Assembly (NCBI RefSeq): GCF_900107765.1 | Contig: NZ_FNQY01000028.1 | Coordinates: 1-54,600 of the forward strand | Direction: 5' to 3' | DNA length: 54,600 nucleotides | DNA from: Arachidicoccus rhizosphaerae | GTDB taxonomy: Bacteria > Bacteroidota > Bacteroidia > Chitinophagales > Chitinophagaceae | Part shown: positions 37,546 to 47,573 of the stretch, piece by piece | How positions within the stretch are numbered: the stretch's first letter is position 1 | How the letters are laid out: every line of letters starts with the position of its first letter | The notes under the pieces: model-generated | What the model was told of the DNA's origin: nothing | Database searches by the model: none | The model's input: the letters and a program-made list of their open reading frames with translations, nothing else | Position numbers and translations under genes: made by a program

Positions 37546-40119
37546 TTAAACGCTCCCCAGCTGAGCATCTGAGACGGACTCTTTGCCCGTCTCCACCCTG
37601 CCGGCAAAATGCCTTTCAAAACTATCATTACCGGAGACTTTTATCACAAAATCATACCAGCCACCTGAGTTTTTTACATCCATTACCAATTCTGCATTCC
37701 CCTGCTGGGCAATCCTTCTTTTGATGGGAGATTTACCGTATGCCTTGTCTACGATTTCCAGTTCATGAGAGAATGTCCTGTCGGTATTACTAATTTTTAT
37801 TATCAGATTACCCGTAAGACTTCTTGTCATCATACGTTTAGTCTCATAGCTTAGGCTGATGGTAAGCCCAGGATCTTTGAGGGATCCTTTCAGTCCTCGG
37901 TAAAAGCCATTGGGACCATAAAGTCTTAAATCATACTGCTCTTTCTGAAAACCATTTAATGGCCAGCTATGTTGCAGACTATTGCCGGCAGTCAGGGCAA
38001 AATGCCAGACCCTTACCGGATCAAAATCCCTGGTATTGTTTTTTTCTGCTTCCCAGCTCAGATATCCGCCATGAGCATAGGCCATAAATGGAGCCCCAGC
38101 AGACTGATCAGCGAAGATCTGATTGCCTGCTTTCATGTTTATGGTAACCGATCCGCCCACCTTATCTAACTGCCCTTCCGCATAAAGTTCATAAGGAAGC
38201 GCCAATGAAGGTCTTGAGCCCGGTTCCTGGCGTGGCCGCCATTCGGACTGCCCAGGATTAGTTTTAAAAGTCTTAATATCATTGCTATCCAATGCTTTAT
38301 AACCTTTAGGTGCGTCTTTAAATTTTGCATTGTAAATACGTTGAACAAACTGGTCCCGATCCAGGAATGGCAGTTTTTCTTTACCTGCTTTTTCAAATTT
38401 AGTAAAGGCTGCCGTCAAATCGCCACAAATGGCACGCCGCCAATCGGTAATAGTTGCCTGATGCAATTGCTTCCCAAACTTCTTAGCCACAAATTTTTCG
38501 ATAAATTGTAAAGGCGAAGTATGATCCAGCACCTGAGAACAGACTTTACCACCTCTGCTCCAGGGTGATGCAATAATCATAGGCACTCTGAAGCCCAACC
38601 CAATTGGGCCTCCTCGCGCACCTTTTTTATTAATTCCGTCACGGAGTTCATTTTTCAACCTAACCTGTTCAGCTGCAGTTTCTTTAATATCACTGGTCAC
38701 TTTTCCTGTCATCGGATTCTCTGGGTCGGGAGCCACATAAGGTGGCACATGATCAAAATAACCATCATTTTCATCGTAGGTTAAAATAAAAATGGTCTTT
38801 TTCCAGACTTCCGGATTCTTGGTCAGAATATCTAAGATCTCAGAGGTTAGCCAGGTGCCGTACCAAGGAGCACTTGGATGGTCAGAAAAATTTTGAGAAG
38901 GGACCAGCCATGAAACAGTTGGCAATTGGCCGCTGTCGACATCTTTTCTGAATTGATAAAGGACATCCCCGGCAGGAACTTCGACTTCCCTTTTAACGCC
39001 GCCGTCTTTATAATTCAATTGTACAAGGTCACGGTACTTAGGATCCTGATTATTAATAACAAAAGCATTGTTATATAAACCTTTTTGATAATCAGAAAGT
39101 TTTTCAAACCGGTCCCTGGTCCAGCGTCCCACCTGCTGCTGCGCATCTGCCAACACTTCTTTTTTCTTGGCAATGGTAGCTCTGGCAGTGTCCCACTTAT
39201 CAGAATTCTCTTGTAGGTTACTCAGACCACCTTCCAGCTCCTTTATTTCTGATTGCAGTTTTTCCACGCGTATCTGGACAGTATTCAGATAGCCTGGCTG
39301 ATAACGCAAATTAAATTGTGACAAAAACTCCAGCGGGTTGCAGCCAAAATTAGAGAGCCACGCACGTTCATTACCTTTGTATCCGCCCACTGATGACAAA
39401 TCATTTTGATAAACTTTCCAGGAAATACCCAGCTCCTGAAGATTTTCAGGCATGGTTTTCCATCTGGCTTCTCCCCATGGAATATCATTGCGGATATAAG
39501 TTTTGGAGTCACTATTTTTTTCTTCTCTAATCGTTCCGCTCCATAAATATAACCTGTTGGGCCAGGTACTGGTCATAGCAGAACAATAATGCTGATCACA
39601 AATCGTAAACGCATCTGCCATCGCATAATTAAAAGGAAGGTCTTCTCTTATGTAATGCCCCAGCGTCAATGGCATATCCTTATACTGTGGATTGTCGGAT
39701 TTCTTAGCCTCCAGCCAACCGTCATATTTACTTAAATTGTCTGCATCAACCTGGCTTGCTCTGGAATGGGGAATAGACCCCATCCAGGTAATCTTACTAT
39801 CTGCTATACTAAATCGAAAAGGGGCATAAGTTTCGCCCTTCTTATTGGTTTGTAACCAAACCGGATTACTATCCGGTAATGTTATGGCTCTTGGGTCATT
39901 AAACCCGCGCACACCTCTCAGTGCACCAAAACAGTGATCAAAAGCCCTGTTTTCCTGCATCAAAATAACAATATGTTCTGCCTGATAAAAATCACTTCCT
40001 TCTTCAGGGTCTATAGACAAGGCTTTTTTTATAGAAGCTGGAACAGCGGAAGCCACCCCGACAGCGCCAGACAATAACATAGCTTTTTTTAAAAATTCTC
40101 TTCTTGAGTCCATCATCAT
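37546..40119 (-). CDS. plcC: phosphocholine-type phospholipase C (acid phosphatase superfamily)
   Basis: 857 aa. The start has three consecutive ATG codons (40119-40111). A Tat signal SRREFLKKAMLLSGAVGVASA precedes the phosphoesterase domain, with IVILMQENRAFDHCFGALRGVRGF (about 50-73), DHPSAPWYG (413-421), and LTYDENDGYFDHVPPY (446-461), the family's metal-binding sites. Two C-terminal repeats (about 655-750 and 755-845) match the DUF756 domains of bacterial PC-PLC. The protein is longer than the usual 690-730 aa because of a predicted coiled-coil insertion around 280-350 (EKLQSEIKELEGGLSNLQEN). It would release phosphocholine from phosphatidylcholine or sphingomyelin outside the inner membrane. 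Symbol is by family only. Confidence 0.92.
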   Translation of the reverse strand: MMMDSRREFLKKAMLLSGAVGVASAVPASIKKALSIDPEEGSDFYQAEHIVILMQENRAFDHCFGALRGVRGFNDPRAITLPDSNPVWLQTNKKGETYAPFRFSIADSKITWMGSIPHSRASQVDADNLSKYDGWLEAKKSDNPQYKDMPLTLGHYIREDLPFNYAMADAFTICDQHYCSAMTSTWPNRLYLWSGTIREEKNSDSKTYIRNDIPWGEARWKTMPENLQELGISWKVYQNDLSSVGGYKGNERAWLSNFGCNPLEFLSQFNLRYQPGYLNTVQIRVEKLQSEIKELEGGLSNLQENSDKWDTARATIAKKKEVLADAQQQVGRWTRDRFEKLSDYQKGLYNNAFVINNQDPKYRDLVQLNYKDGGVKREVEVPAGDVLYQFRKDVDSGQLPTVSWLVPSQNFSDHPSAPWYGTWLTSEILDILTKNPEVWKKTIFILTYDENDGYFDHVPPYVAPDPENPMTGKVTSDIKETAAEQVRLKNELRDGINKKGARGGPIGLGFRVPMIIASPWSRGGKVCSQVLDHTSPLQFIEKFVAKKFGKQLHQATITDWRRAICGDLTAAFTKFEKAGKEKLPFLDRDQFVQRIYNAKFKDAPKGYKALDSNDIKTFKTNPGQSEWRPRQEPGSRPSLALPYELYAEGQLDKVGGSVTINMKAGNQIFADQSAGAPFMAYAHGGYLSWEAEKNNTRDFDPVRVWHFALTAGNSLQHSWPLNGFQKEQYDLRLYGPNGFYRGLKGSLKDPGLTISLSYETKRMMTRSLTGNLIIKISNTDRTFSHELEIVDKAYGKSPIKRRIAQQGNAELVMDVKNSGGWYDFVIKVSGNDSFERHFAGRVETGKESVSDAQLGSV

Positions 40120-40401
40120 ATTTATTTAAAAAATACCACCTGTAGTATAGCTGTAGCAACCCATAGCTTTTTAATCTTCAATTTGCGAATTGAAAGATAA
40201 ATATACAATTATTTATACGTTCTTCTCTTAGCTTTAAAATTGTTTTACAATTTAATCATATTTCATTTTTTATACACTGGCGCGTAATAAAAACCTAAGT
40301 GCTTTATTATGAAAACCGAACCTTTCTCAGATTAAATTTTTCTTACCTTATCATCAGAATGCCCGGCATTTATAAAACCTGGCAGGACAAAATGGATACC
40401 C

Positions 40402-40445
40402 GCCAGCTGTCAGTTACACCTGCTGTCTTTTTAAGGACAGCTGGC
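40402..40445. other. hairpin between susD and the phospholipase gene
   Basis: GCCAGCTGTC (40402-40411) pairs with GACAGCTGGC (40436-40445). An alternative partner GCTGTC (40422-40427) competes for the same right arm with an 8-nt loop. It lies 64 nt after the susD stop, in the 389-nt gap 40120-40508. The competing stems could act as a partial terminator or mRNA stabiliser. The rest of the gap is AT-rich and holds the presumed phospholipase promoter. Confidence 0.5.
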
Positions 40446-40508
40446 AGATCACTACAGGCAGGCAGGCCTCCCATTTAACTCATCTACCCCTTGGATCTTA
40501 CCTGTATA

Positions 40509-42080
40509 CTAATAACCAGCAGATTGTTCCAGATTTGGGTTGAGATCCTTTTGTACCTGCGGAATAGGCCACCAGTAATCTCTGGCCGGATCAAAGGTCC
40601 GGGTTTCGATGGCACTATGATTATAGGTATAAATCTTCTGATTCAGCTCTGTCTCGGCCGTCTTCCATCGCCTTATATCATTATAATAGAGCGCTTCACC
40701 CGCAAATTCTATGCGTCTTTCCAGATGAATAATGTTGCGCATGGAATCCTGTGTATAAGTACCTGTAATTTCCGGCATTCCCGCCCTGTTCCTGATCTGA
40801 TTCAGGGCAGACAATACTTTATCATCTGGTCCAGAGACTTCATTTCTTGCCTCAGCATACATCATCAGTATATCCGCATATCTGAGTACGATAAAATTAG
40901 TATACGACTGCCCTCCCTTTAAATCTGAAACATCAGAAGAAGCCGTTTCTTTATCATACACCGTATATTTTTTCATGCCATATCCGGTGATTGAAAACCG
41001 TGTATTAGTTACCGGTACTCCCATAAAAGTATCGCCGGGGAATACGATAGTCGCGTAAAGCCTGGGATCTCTGTTTTTATATGGATCACCGGCATCGTAT
41101 CCGCTATTAGGGTTGTTGATAGCAAGACCATTATCCATTTCATAAGCCTCCGCCAATCCCAGCAAAGGTGCATTGGTATTATACTGCCGTCCAATCAGAT
41201 CAAATGAATTACCTAAATCAGGATAAATAAACTGTACATCAAAAATCACTTCTTTGTTATTTTCATTTTCGGGCAAAAACAGGCTTCTGTAATTACCGAA
41301 TAAACCATACCCTGCCTGAGGAGCAGCATCTATAACAGCCTGTGCGGCATCCTCAGCTGCCTGCCATTTCTCCTTGCTATTATCTGTATTGAGCAGTGGA
41401 CTGGCTTCATATAATAAAATCCTTGCTTTTAAGCTCATGGCAGCACCTTTGGTAGCACGCCCCTGATCTGCCGAACCATATTTAAACGGTAGCAGACTAG
41501 ACGCACTATCCAGATCTTTTAATATTTGATTCACTACTTCAACCCGGTCCGTTCTTGGCAGTTCCGCCTGTGTACTCACATCTGGAGGATCCAGAATTAA
41601 CGGAATACCACCATAATAATTCTCCAGATTAAAATAATAAAGGGCTCTTAAAAAATAGACTTCTCCCCGCATCCGGGCATAATCATCTGCATCGAGCGGC
41701 ACCTCGCCGGCGTGTGCTAAAAATGAATTACAACGTCCTATTCCTGCGTAACAGTTCTGATAGCGGGTTGGAATTATCCCCTCACTGGAGGCTTCCTGCG
41801 TCCCCTCAGCAATCGCATTAAAGCCCATGGAGTTACTATAGTTATATGCATTCGGGGATGCCGTTTCCTCCCAAAGCGCAGTGGCCTCTCCACCATACAT
41901 ACCTGAATAAGTCAGTACTGCATAGCAGCCGGTGAGTGCGGCGTCAACCGCAGCTTCTGATTCCCAGAAATTACCTTCCACGTATTTATTATCGGGAGAA
42001 GTATCCAGTAAGCTTTTACTGCAACTACCCAACAGCAATATTGCTGATGAAAGGACCAGTATTATATTTTTGAATTGCAT
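40509..42080 (-). CDS. RagB/SusD family lipoprotein of the phospholipase locus
   Basis: 523 aa. The lipobox LLGSC puts the acylated Cys at residue 20. Helical SusD repeats include VYFLRALYYFNLENYYGGIPLI (about 143-164), GAAMSLKARILLYEASPLL, and FIVLRYADILMMYAEARNEV, with the C-terminal RRIEFAGEALYYNDIRRWK and PIPQVQKDLNPNLEQSAGY. It is the surface ligand-binding partner of the SusC 46 nt upstream. SusD proteins usually bind glycans; here the two downstream genes act on phospholipid head groups, so a glycerophosphodiester or phosphorylated polymer ligand is possible. Confidence 0.95.
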   Translation of the reverse strand: MQFKNIILVLSSAILLLGSCSKSLLDTSPDNKYVEGNFWESEAAVDAALTGCYAVLTYSGMYGGEATALWEETASPNAYNYSNSMGFNAIAEGTQEASSEGIIPTRYQNCYAGIGRCNSFLAHAGEVPLDADDYARMRGEVYFLRALYYFNLENYYGGIPLILDPPDVSTQAELPRTDRVEVVNQILKDLDSASSLLPFKYGSADQGRATKGAAMSLKARILLYEASPLLNTDNSKEKWQAAEDAAQAVIDAAPQAGYGLFGNYRSLFLPENENNKEVIFDVQFIYPDLGNSFDLIGRQYNTNAPLLGLAEAYEMDNGLAINNPNSGYDAGDPYKNRDPRLYATIVFPGDTFMGVPVTNTRFSITGYGMKKYTVYDKETASSDVSDLKGGQSYTNFIVLRYADILMMYAEARNEVSGPDDKVLSALNQIRNRAGMPEITGTYTQDSMRNIIHLERRIEFAGEALYYNDIRRWKTAETELNQKIYTYNHSAIETRTFDPARDYWWPIPQVQKDLNPNLEQSAGY

Positions 42081-42126
42081 GACTACAAATTTTATTGGTT
42101 AATATTTAATCTCAATTACGACTTAT

Positions 42127-45100
42127 CTAAAATGTAATCTTAACGCCTCCACTAAGCGTTTTTAACATCGGATAATGATAAAGGGAAGACACATTTAAAG
42201 TTGTCTCCGGATCATAATCCTTGTATTTAGAGAAAGTCAGATAATTTTCTGCATTAACATATATAGTAAACTGAGAAATCTTCACCCTGTTCAGCCATTT
42301 AGCCGGCAGTTCATAAGCCAGCTGGATATTTTTCATCCGCAGATAAGAGCCGTCTCTTAACCAAAAATCAGAGGCCTTAAAATTATCATCTCCGTCCGTG
42401 CTGGTGGTAACAATAGGCAGCCTGGCACCTGTATTTTCCGGGGTCCAGGCATCCTTGGCCCACCGCCAGGTAGCTCCCGCTCCGTTATTAAACGGAAAAA
42501 CAAGATTCCCTTCCGGATAAATCTTAAGTCCCCCTACTCCCTGGAAAAAAGCACTCAGGGACAGCCCCTTATAACCAAAGTCCAGATTAAAACCATAGGT
42601 ATACTTCGGCATTGCTGAAGAGGATTTTATGATAACTCTGTCATCAGCGTTAATTACACCGTCATTATTAACATCCCGGTATTTAATATACCCCGCTTTT
42701 GTACTAACTGACTGAAAAGGGCTGTTAGCCACTTCTTCATCACTTTGAAAAATGCCGATGGCATCCAGAATATAATAAGAATCAATAGGCAGACCCTCCT
42801 TGGTAATGGTGGCCAGGTTGGTATTATAGCTATATAGAATCTGACCATCAATATCCACCACTTTGTTTTGATTAAAGGAGATATTGCCATTCACACCATA
42901 GTTAAAGTCTCCTATGTGATCATGATATCCCAGGGTCAGTTCCACACCTTTATTATCCATCACACCGATGTTTTGCTGTGGTCCTGTCAAACCACCTACC
43001 TGATCGGGAATATCTACAGCACGAAGGATATTGGAAGTTCTTTTCTTGTATACATCCGCTGAGAAGTTTAAACGGTGATTCAATAACTCCAGATCCAGCC
43101 CTACATTATAATTAGTGGTCGTTTCCCAGGTGATGGTTGGATCCGTATAGGCGGTAGCGGCAGCACCGGAAGCAAGTGTTCCTCCGAAACTATAATTTCT
43201 GCCCAGGTTAATGGAGTTCTCATAACTGTACAAGGGTACCGCCTGGTTACCTACCTGTCCATAGGAAGCGCGAACTTTTGCCAGGTTTACCGTATTTTTC
43301 CAGGGAAAAAAGTTTTCTTTATCTAAACGCCAGCCAGCGGAGATACCGGGGAAAGAGCCCCAGCGTCTACCATCCGCAAACCGGGAAGAACCATCTGTGC
43401 GGAGAATGCCTTCTAAAAGATACTTACCTTTATAATCATAATTCGCTCTGCCAAAATAAGAAATCAGTACATCCGTGGTGGAATTACCTCCCGTTGCATA
43501 CCGCTCTGTACCGGCATCCAGCGCTGTCAGCGTTGCATCCAGATAACCTGTCATGGAGGCATCAAAATTTTTGGTTTCAAAATGATCATAGCTGGTTCCC
43601 ACCATTAAGCTCAGATGATGATCGCCAAAACTTTTATTCCAATCCAATGTCTGGTAAAAATGTTGATTCAGATTATTGTAATCAGTATTAGAGGATCTGG
43701 GTGCCGTGGAAGGACTGTTCCAATTAATATAGGAAGTCGGTATTTTGGGATTCCAGGTTTTTACCTGGGGTGTAAATTCTTCCAATAAACCATCATATTT
43801 ATCAATCCCGAATTTAATATTGTAGGTCAGGTTAAAGGGCAATTTATAATTTGCAAAAACACTGGTTACAAAGCGCTGTACCGTTTTATGGCCATAGCCG
43901 GTATACGCGATCATTCGTGGATTTTCCCAGTTATTTCTGCCCGGCGTACGCATCCAGGAATTTCCAAATCTGCCATCAGACAGCGTATCTGTTAAAATAG
44001 GCAGGGAACGCATCAGATAACTCCAGAAACTGGTATAAAAGGGCTGGGTATAATTTCTATAATAACCATCCAGCGTCATCCCTACTGTCAGCCGTTTGGA
44101 CACTTTAAAACTGGTATTTAATCCGATAGAATATTTTTTCTCATGATTGCCAGGCCCTATCATAATCCCATTTCTGTCTAAAAATCCTAAAGACAACCGG
44201 TAGGAGGCTTTATCGTTACTCCCGGATATACTCACATCATGTTTTTGAATTCTTCCGTTTTTTAAAGCAATATCAAACCAATTACTGGAGGGATAGGTAA
44301 TTGGATCCGTTTTCATTCCCGCTTCATATTCGGCGATCTCTTCATCAGAGTAATCTACGGCATCCTTACCTTCATTAATCAGGGCCTGATTTTTAAGTTT
44401 CATATATTCAATTGGATCCCAGATAACATCGGGCATGTACGTATAATTTTGTACGCCATGGTAAAAATTGTAATTGATTTTAGCCTGTCCGTGACCCGTT
44501 TTTGTGGTCACCAGAATCACACCATTTCCCGCTCTGGACCCATAAATGGCCGCCGAGGCATCTTTTAAGATGGTAACAGTGGCAATATCATTGGGATTGA
44601 GCTCATTTAAATCATATTCTACCCCATCTACCAATACAAGGGGATCATTGTCATTTAAAGTTCCAATACCTCTGATTCGTATCGTTGCCCGGTCTACTCC
44701 CGGTTGGCTGTTGGAAAGATTCACAAATAGGCCGGGGACTCCATGCAAGGCGTTGCTGGCGTTGGTGATAGGTTGTCCCTCTTTTTTGGTCATATCTACT
44801 GCTGTCACGGCTCCGGTCAGATTAACTTTTTTCTGTGTCCCGTAACCAACAACCACGACACTAGTCAAATCATTCGCATCTTCCTTTAATGCGATGACGC
44901 CTACTGAGCTACTTTGAATAACCAGGCTTTCACTCAGATAACCAATCATGGTTACATTAAGAGAATCTCCCACATTGGCTGCAATGGAAAATCCCCCATC
45001 ACTACCAGTAAGAGTATTTGTATTACTACCCGTTAAATGCACAGTAGCTCCTGCCAGCGGAGTCTGATCCTTAGCAGACACCACTATGCCTTTAATCTGA

Positions 45101-45180
45101 GATTGAGCAAAGACCATTACCGAACAAATAGAAAAGCCAATTAACAACCCCAGACGCCATTTAAGCAAAGAACATTGCAT
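42127..45180 (-). CDS. SusC/RagA family TonB-linked outer membrane protein of the phospholipase locus
   Basis: 1017 aa from ATG 45180 (MQCSLLKWRLG), which opens a normal signal peptide ending MVFAQ; an upstream in-frame TTG/ATG region to 45222 adds a basic, unlikely extension. A carboxypeptidase-D-like domain (about 29-100) precedes the signature TSVVVVGYGTQKKVNLTGAV (about 107-126), then a plug with DPLVLVDGVEYDLNELNPNDIATVTILKDASAAIYGSRAGNGVILVTT-type sequence, and a barrel ending MLKTLSGGVKITF. It forms the TonB-dependent importer with the following SusD. No FecR or ECF sigma gene accompanies it. Confidence 0.95.
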   Translation of the reverse strand: MQCSLLKWRLGLLIGFSICSVMVFAQSQIKGIVVSAKDQTPLAGATVHLTGSNTNTLTGSDGGFSIAANVGDSLNVTMIGYLSESLVIQSSSVGVIALKEDANDLTSVVVVGYGTQKKVNLTGAVTAVDMTKKEGQPITNASNALHGVPGLFVNLSNSQPGVDRATIRIRGIGTLNDNDPLVLVDGVEYDLNELNPNDIATVTILKDASAAIYGSRAGNGVILVTTKTGHGQAKINYNFYHGVQNYTYMPDVIWDPIEYMKLKNQALINEGKDAVDYSDEEIAEYEAGMKTDPITYPSSNWFDIALKNGRIQKHDVSISGSNDKASYRLSLGFLDRNGIMIGPGNHEKKYSIGLNTSFKVSKRLTVGMTLDGYYRNYTQPFYTSFWSYLMRSLPILTDTLSDGRFGNSWMRTPGRNNWENPRMIAYTGYGHKTVQRFVTSVFANYKLPFNLTYNIKFGIDKYDGLLEEFTPQVKTWNPKIPTSYINWNSPSTAPRSSNTDYNNLNQHFYQTLDWNKSFGDHHLSLMVGTSYDHFETKNFDASMTGYLDATLTALDAGTERYATGGNSTTDVLISYFGRANYDYKGKYLLEGILRTDGSSRFADGRRWGSFPGISAGWRLDKENFFPWKNTVNLAKVRASYGQVGNQAVPLYSYENSINLGRNYSFGGTLASGAAATAYTDPTITWETTTNYNVGLDLELLNHRLNFSADVYKKRTSNILRAVDIPDQVGGLTGPQQNIGVMDNKGVELTLGYHDHIGDFNYGVNGNISFNQNKVVDIDGQILYSYNTNLATITKEGLPIDSYYILDAIGIFQSDEEVANSPFQSVSTKAGYIKYRDVNNDGVINADDRVIIKSSSAMPKYTYGFNLDFGYKGLSLSAFFQGVGGLKIYPEGNLVFPFNNGAGATWRWAKDAWTPENTGARLPIVTTSTDGDDNFKASDFWLRDGSYLRMKNIQLAYELPAKWLNRVKISQFTIYVNAENYLTFSKYKDYDPETTLNVSSLYHYPMLKTLSGGVKITF

Positions 45181-45676
45181 TTTGAAGCATCCGGGCCTTT
45201 TCCTGAAAATTGTAAATACCATAATTTACGCTTTAGGGTTTAATAGAGAATGTAAAAGCACAAGTGATGTAATAATTTTTTTCTTAAGAATCAAAATTTT
45301 AGGTGCATACACGTGAATAGGATTATATATAGTTTGTATTATCAATGAGTAACACGCCGCTGCGGATTCCATAATTCCATCAATACACAAAGGATAATCG
45401 GATACATCGTCGTTAGGTGATATTTTACCCACGGCAAATAATATATGATGATAGCTATCCACAACGGACACTGATTAACGACTGTGCAGATGCTTAACAG
45501 TCAAATGACGCCCAATGCGCCAACAATAATGTAGGCCTTCAGGTTCCTCTCCCCCACTTACTCCCCGGCAATCGACTTTTTAAAATTCTCTGGCACGCCT
45601 CATGTACAATCTTTATTCACTTCAATCCTTCTGGCTCACTTCCAATATATACTTTTTTAATATGATGTTTTATTTA
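45181..45676. other. intergenic region upstream of susC, no gene recognised
   Basis: 496 nt between glpD (stop at 45677) and susC. It must hold the susC promoter, but no full TTTG / TAnnTTTG match was found; TATCCTTTG on the minus strand near 45382-45390 is a near match with one extra base. No terminator for glpD was recognised. Confidence 0.4.
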
Positions 45677-47248
45677 TCAGGTTAACAAATACCCTTTTGC
45701 AAGACTGGTAAATTCAGCCACTTGTGCGTCTATCCATTTTTGATCCTTGTCTAATTCTGTCGCCATAATCTGCGCCACTGGCCCGGCCAGTTCAATGGCC
45801 TTTTTAGCATCGGTAAACAATAGACGGGTTCTTCGGGCCAGTAGATCTTCAATAGTATGAGCCATTTCATATCGGACCGCCCAAATTACCTGAATAGTGA
45901 GCAATCTGTCATATCCGGCTACAGGCTTTGCCAACTCCGGCAGACTTTCAATAAAAGCGTTTATTAATTTTTTATCCGAACCATATCCGGATAAGGGATC
46001 TCCGCTATCATCTAATGGTGCAGCTCCGTGAATAGGAAGATCAACGGTTTTACAGGAAGCCTCCGGCAATAAGCCTTCCTGAATCATTTTACCTATGGTA
46101 TCTTCCGCCATTTTTCTATAGGTTGTCCATTTACCACCAACTATTGATACCAGCCCGCTTTCAGCCACTAGCACCTTATGACTTCTGGATATCTCCTTGG
46201 TTTTATCGGATTGATCAGAGGTCGCAGCCAAAGGACGGAGTCCTGCATAAACACTCTGGACATCACTTCTGGCAGGGGCAATTTCCAGATATTTACCGGC
46301 AGTTTTTAATATGAATTCAATTTCCTCTTCCAGCGCTCTGGGCTCCAGCGAATGTGCATTCAGCGGTGTATCTGTTGTGCCCATCAGCACCTTATCAAAC
46401 CAAGGTAACACAAACAGTACCCGGCCGTCCTCGGTTTTGGGAATCATGATGCCAGTCTTACTGTTTAAAAATTTCTTATCCAATACTAGGTGTATTCCCT
46501 GGCTTGGACGAATCATGGTTTTCGCGCCAGCGTTATCCATATGCAGAATTTCATCTGCAAAAACGCCCGTGGCATTCACCACACTGGAGGCTTTTACAGG
46601 GTGAACAATGCCGGTCAGCTGGTCTGTAAGTACAAGTCCGTTAATTTTACCCTCTTTATTTTTACTAAGACTGGTAACCCTCATATAATTAAGGCAGGTG
46701 CCACCATATTCAACAGCGGTCTGCGCCAGATTAAGCGCCAGACGTGCATCATCAAAAGTACCATCATGATAGAGCACGCCGCAGGTAAGGCCGTGTTTTT
46801 GAACAGTCGGCAATCTTTTTGACAATGTTGTCTTTTTGATCAGCATTGATTTTCCAAAACTCAGTCTACCGGCAAGAGCGTCATAGAGTTTTAGCCCGAC
46901 TGTATATTTTATCGCGCTCAGAAAACTATAACAAGGGATAATGATTGATTCATTTCTGGTCAGATGTGGTGCATTTTGCAGTAAACGCCCCCTTTCCTTC
47001 AGCGCCTCTCTAACAAGGCCGATATCCCCCTGGGCCAGGTACCGTACGCCACCATGCACCAGTTTTGTGCTTCTGCTGGAGGTCCCTTTGGCAAAATCAG
47101 CCTGTTCTACCAGTAAAGTCTTATAACCCCTGGTGGCTCCATCCACTGCGATTCCAAGCCCAGTGGCGCCGCCACCGATAACAACTAAGTCCCAGGTTTC
47201 ATGGCTTTCCAGTGATTTCAGTAATGTATTTCTATCGAACAATTCCAT
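45677..47248 (-). CDS. glpD: aerobic glycerol-3-phosphate dehydrogenase
   Basis: 523 aa. The FAD dinucleotide fold is at residues 21-50 (VVIGGGATGLGIAVDGATRG; G25, G27, G30), followed by the GlpD signature FAKGTSSRSTKLVHGGVRYLAQGD. VLFVLPWFDKVLMGTTDTPL and GLVSIVGGKWTTYRKMAEDTI are further family motifs, and the C-terminal helical DAO_C domain closes the protein. It oxidises glycerol-3-phosphate to dihydroxyacetone phosphate, passing electrons to quinone at the inner membrane. The gene is divergent from glpR, with a candidate operator at 47356-47372. This step connects the neighbouring phosphodiesterase and glycerol kinase to glycolysis. Confidence 0.95.
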   Translation of the reverse strand: MELFDRNTLLKSLESHETWDLVVIGGGATGLGIAVDGATRGYKTLLVEQADFAKGTSSRSTKLVHGGVRYLAQGDIGLVREALKERGRLLQNAPHLTRNESIIIPCYSFLSAIKYTVGLKLYDALAGRLSFGKSMLIKKTTLSKRLPTVQKHGLTCGVLYHDGTFDDARLALNLAQTAVEYGGTCLNYMRVTSLSKNKEGKINGLVLTDQLTGIVHPVKASSVVNATGVFADEILHMDNAGAKTMIRPSQGIHLVLDKKFLNSKTGIMIPKTEDGRVLFVLPWFDKVLMGTTDTPLNAHSLEPRALEEEIEFILKTAGKYLEIAPARSDVQSVYAGLRPLAATSDQSDKTKEISRSHKVLVAESGLVSIVGGKWTTYRKMAEDTIGKMIQEGLLPEASCKTVDLPIHGAAPLDDSGDPLSGYGSDKKLINAFIESLPELAKPVAGYDRLLTIQVIWAVRYEMAHTIEDLLARRTRLLFTDAKKAIELAGPVAQIMATELDKDQKWIDAQVAEFTSLAKGYLLT

Positions 47249-47355
47249 TGATACGATTTAAATTTTAACGGTCGTTGCCTCAGGCTCCAAGATTCGGTGT
47301 ATGTAGGTTGCAACAGCCTTAAATATCACAATATAGCTTCGTATGATACTAATAA

Positions 47356-47372
47356 ATGTTTCATTTATTTTC
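47356..47372. promoter_or_regulatory. candidate GlpR operator upstream of glpD
   Basis: ATGTTTCATTTATTTTC, identical at 16 of 17 positions to 48605-48621 upstream of glpK. It lies 108 nt from the glpD start. TTTC[AG]TTT resembles the TTTCGTTT half-sites known for DeoR/GlpR-family regulators; TTTCGTTTT also occurs on the minus strand at about 47392-47400. Confidence 0.55.
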
Positions 47373-47548
47373 TAAACAAATAATAAAACAACAAAACGAA
47401 ATTAAAGATAAACAATCAGAAATCACAAATAAAATATAAAGAAAATCTAAAATTTTTTATAACCAGTTGATATCAAATGAATTAATTCGACAGTAGCGGC
47501 TTTATTAACAAATTTAAATTTTTATAATGCCAAGTGCTTATCATTCAG

Positions 47549-47556
47549 TACCTTTG
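47549..47556 (+). promoter_or_regulatory. -7 element of the glpR promoter
   Basis: TACCTTTG, a full TAnnTTTG match, 18 nt before the ATG at 47574. The -33 position shows only TTTA-like sequence, so the promoter is probably weak. The leader would be about 10 nt. Confidence 0.5.
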
Positions 47557-47573
47557 TTGTCAAAACTATATCT

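Noticed and set aside
45226-45471. 81-codon open frame on the minus strand between glpD and susC
   Set aside because: No recognisable domain, unlikely composition, and it occupies the expected susC promoter region.
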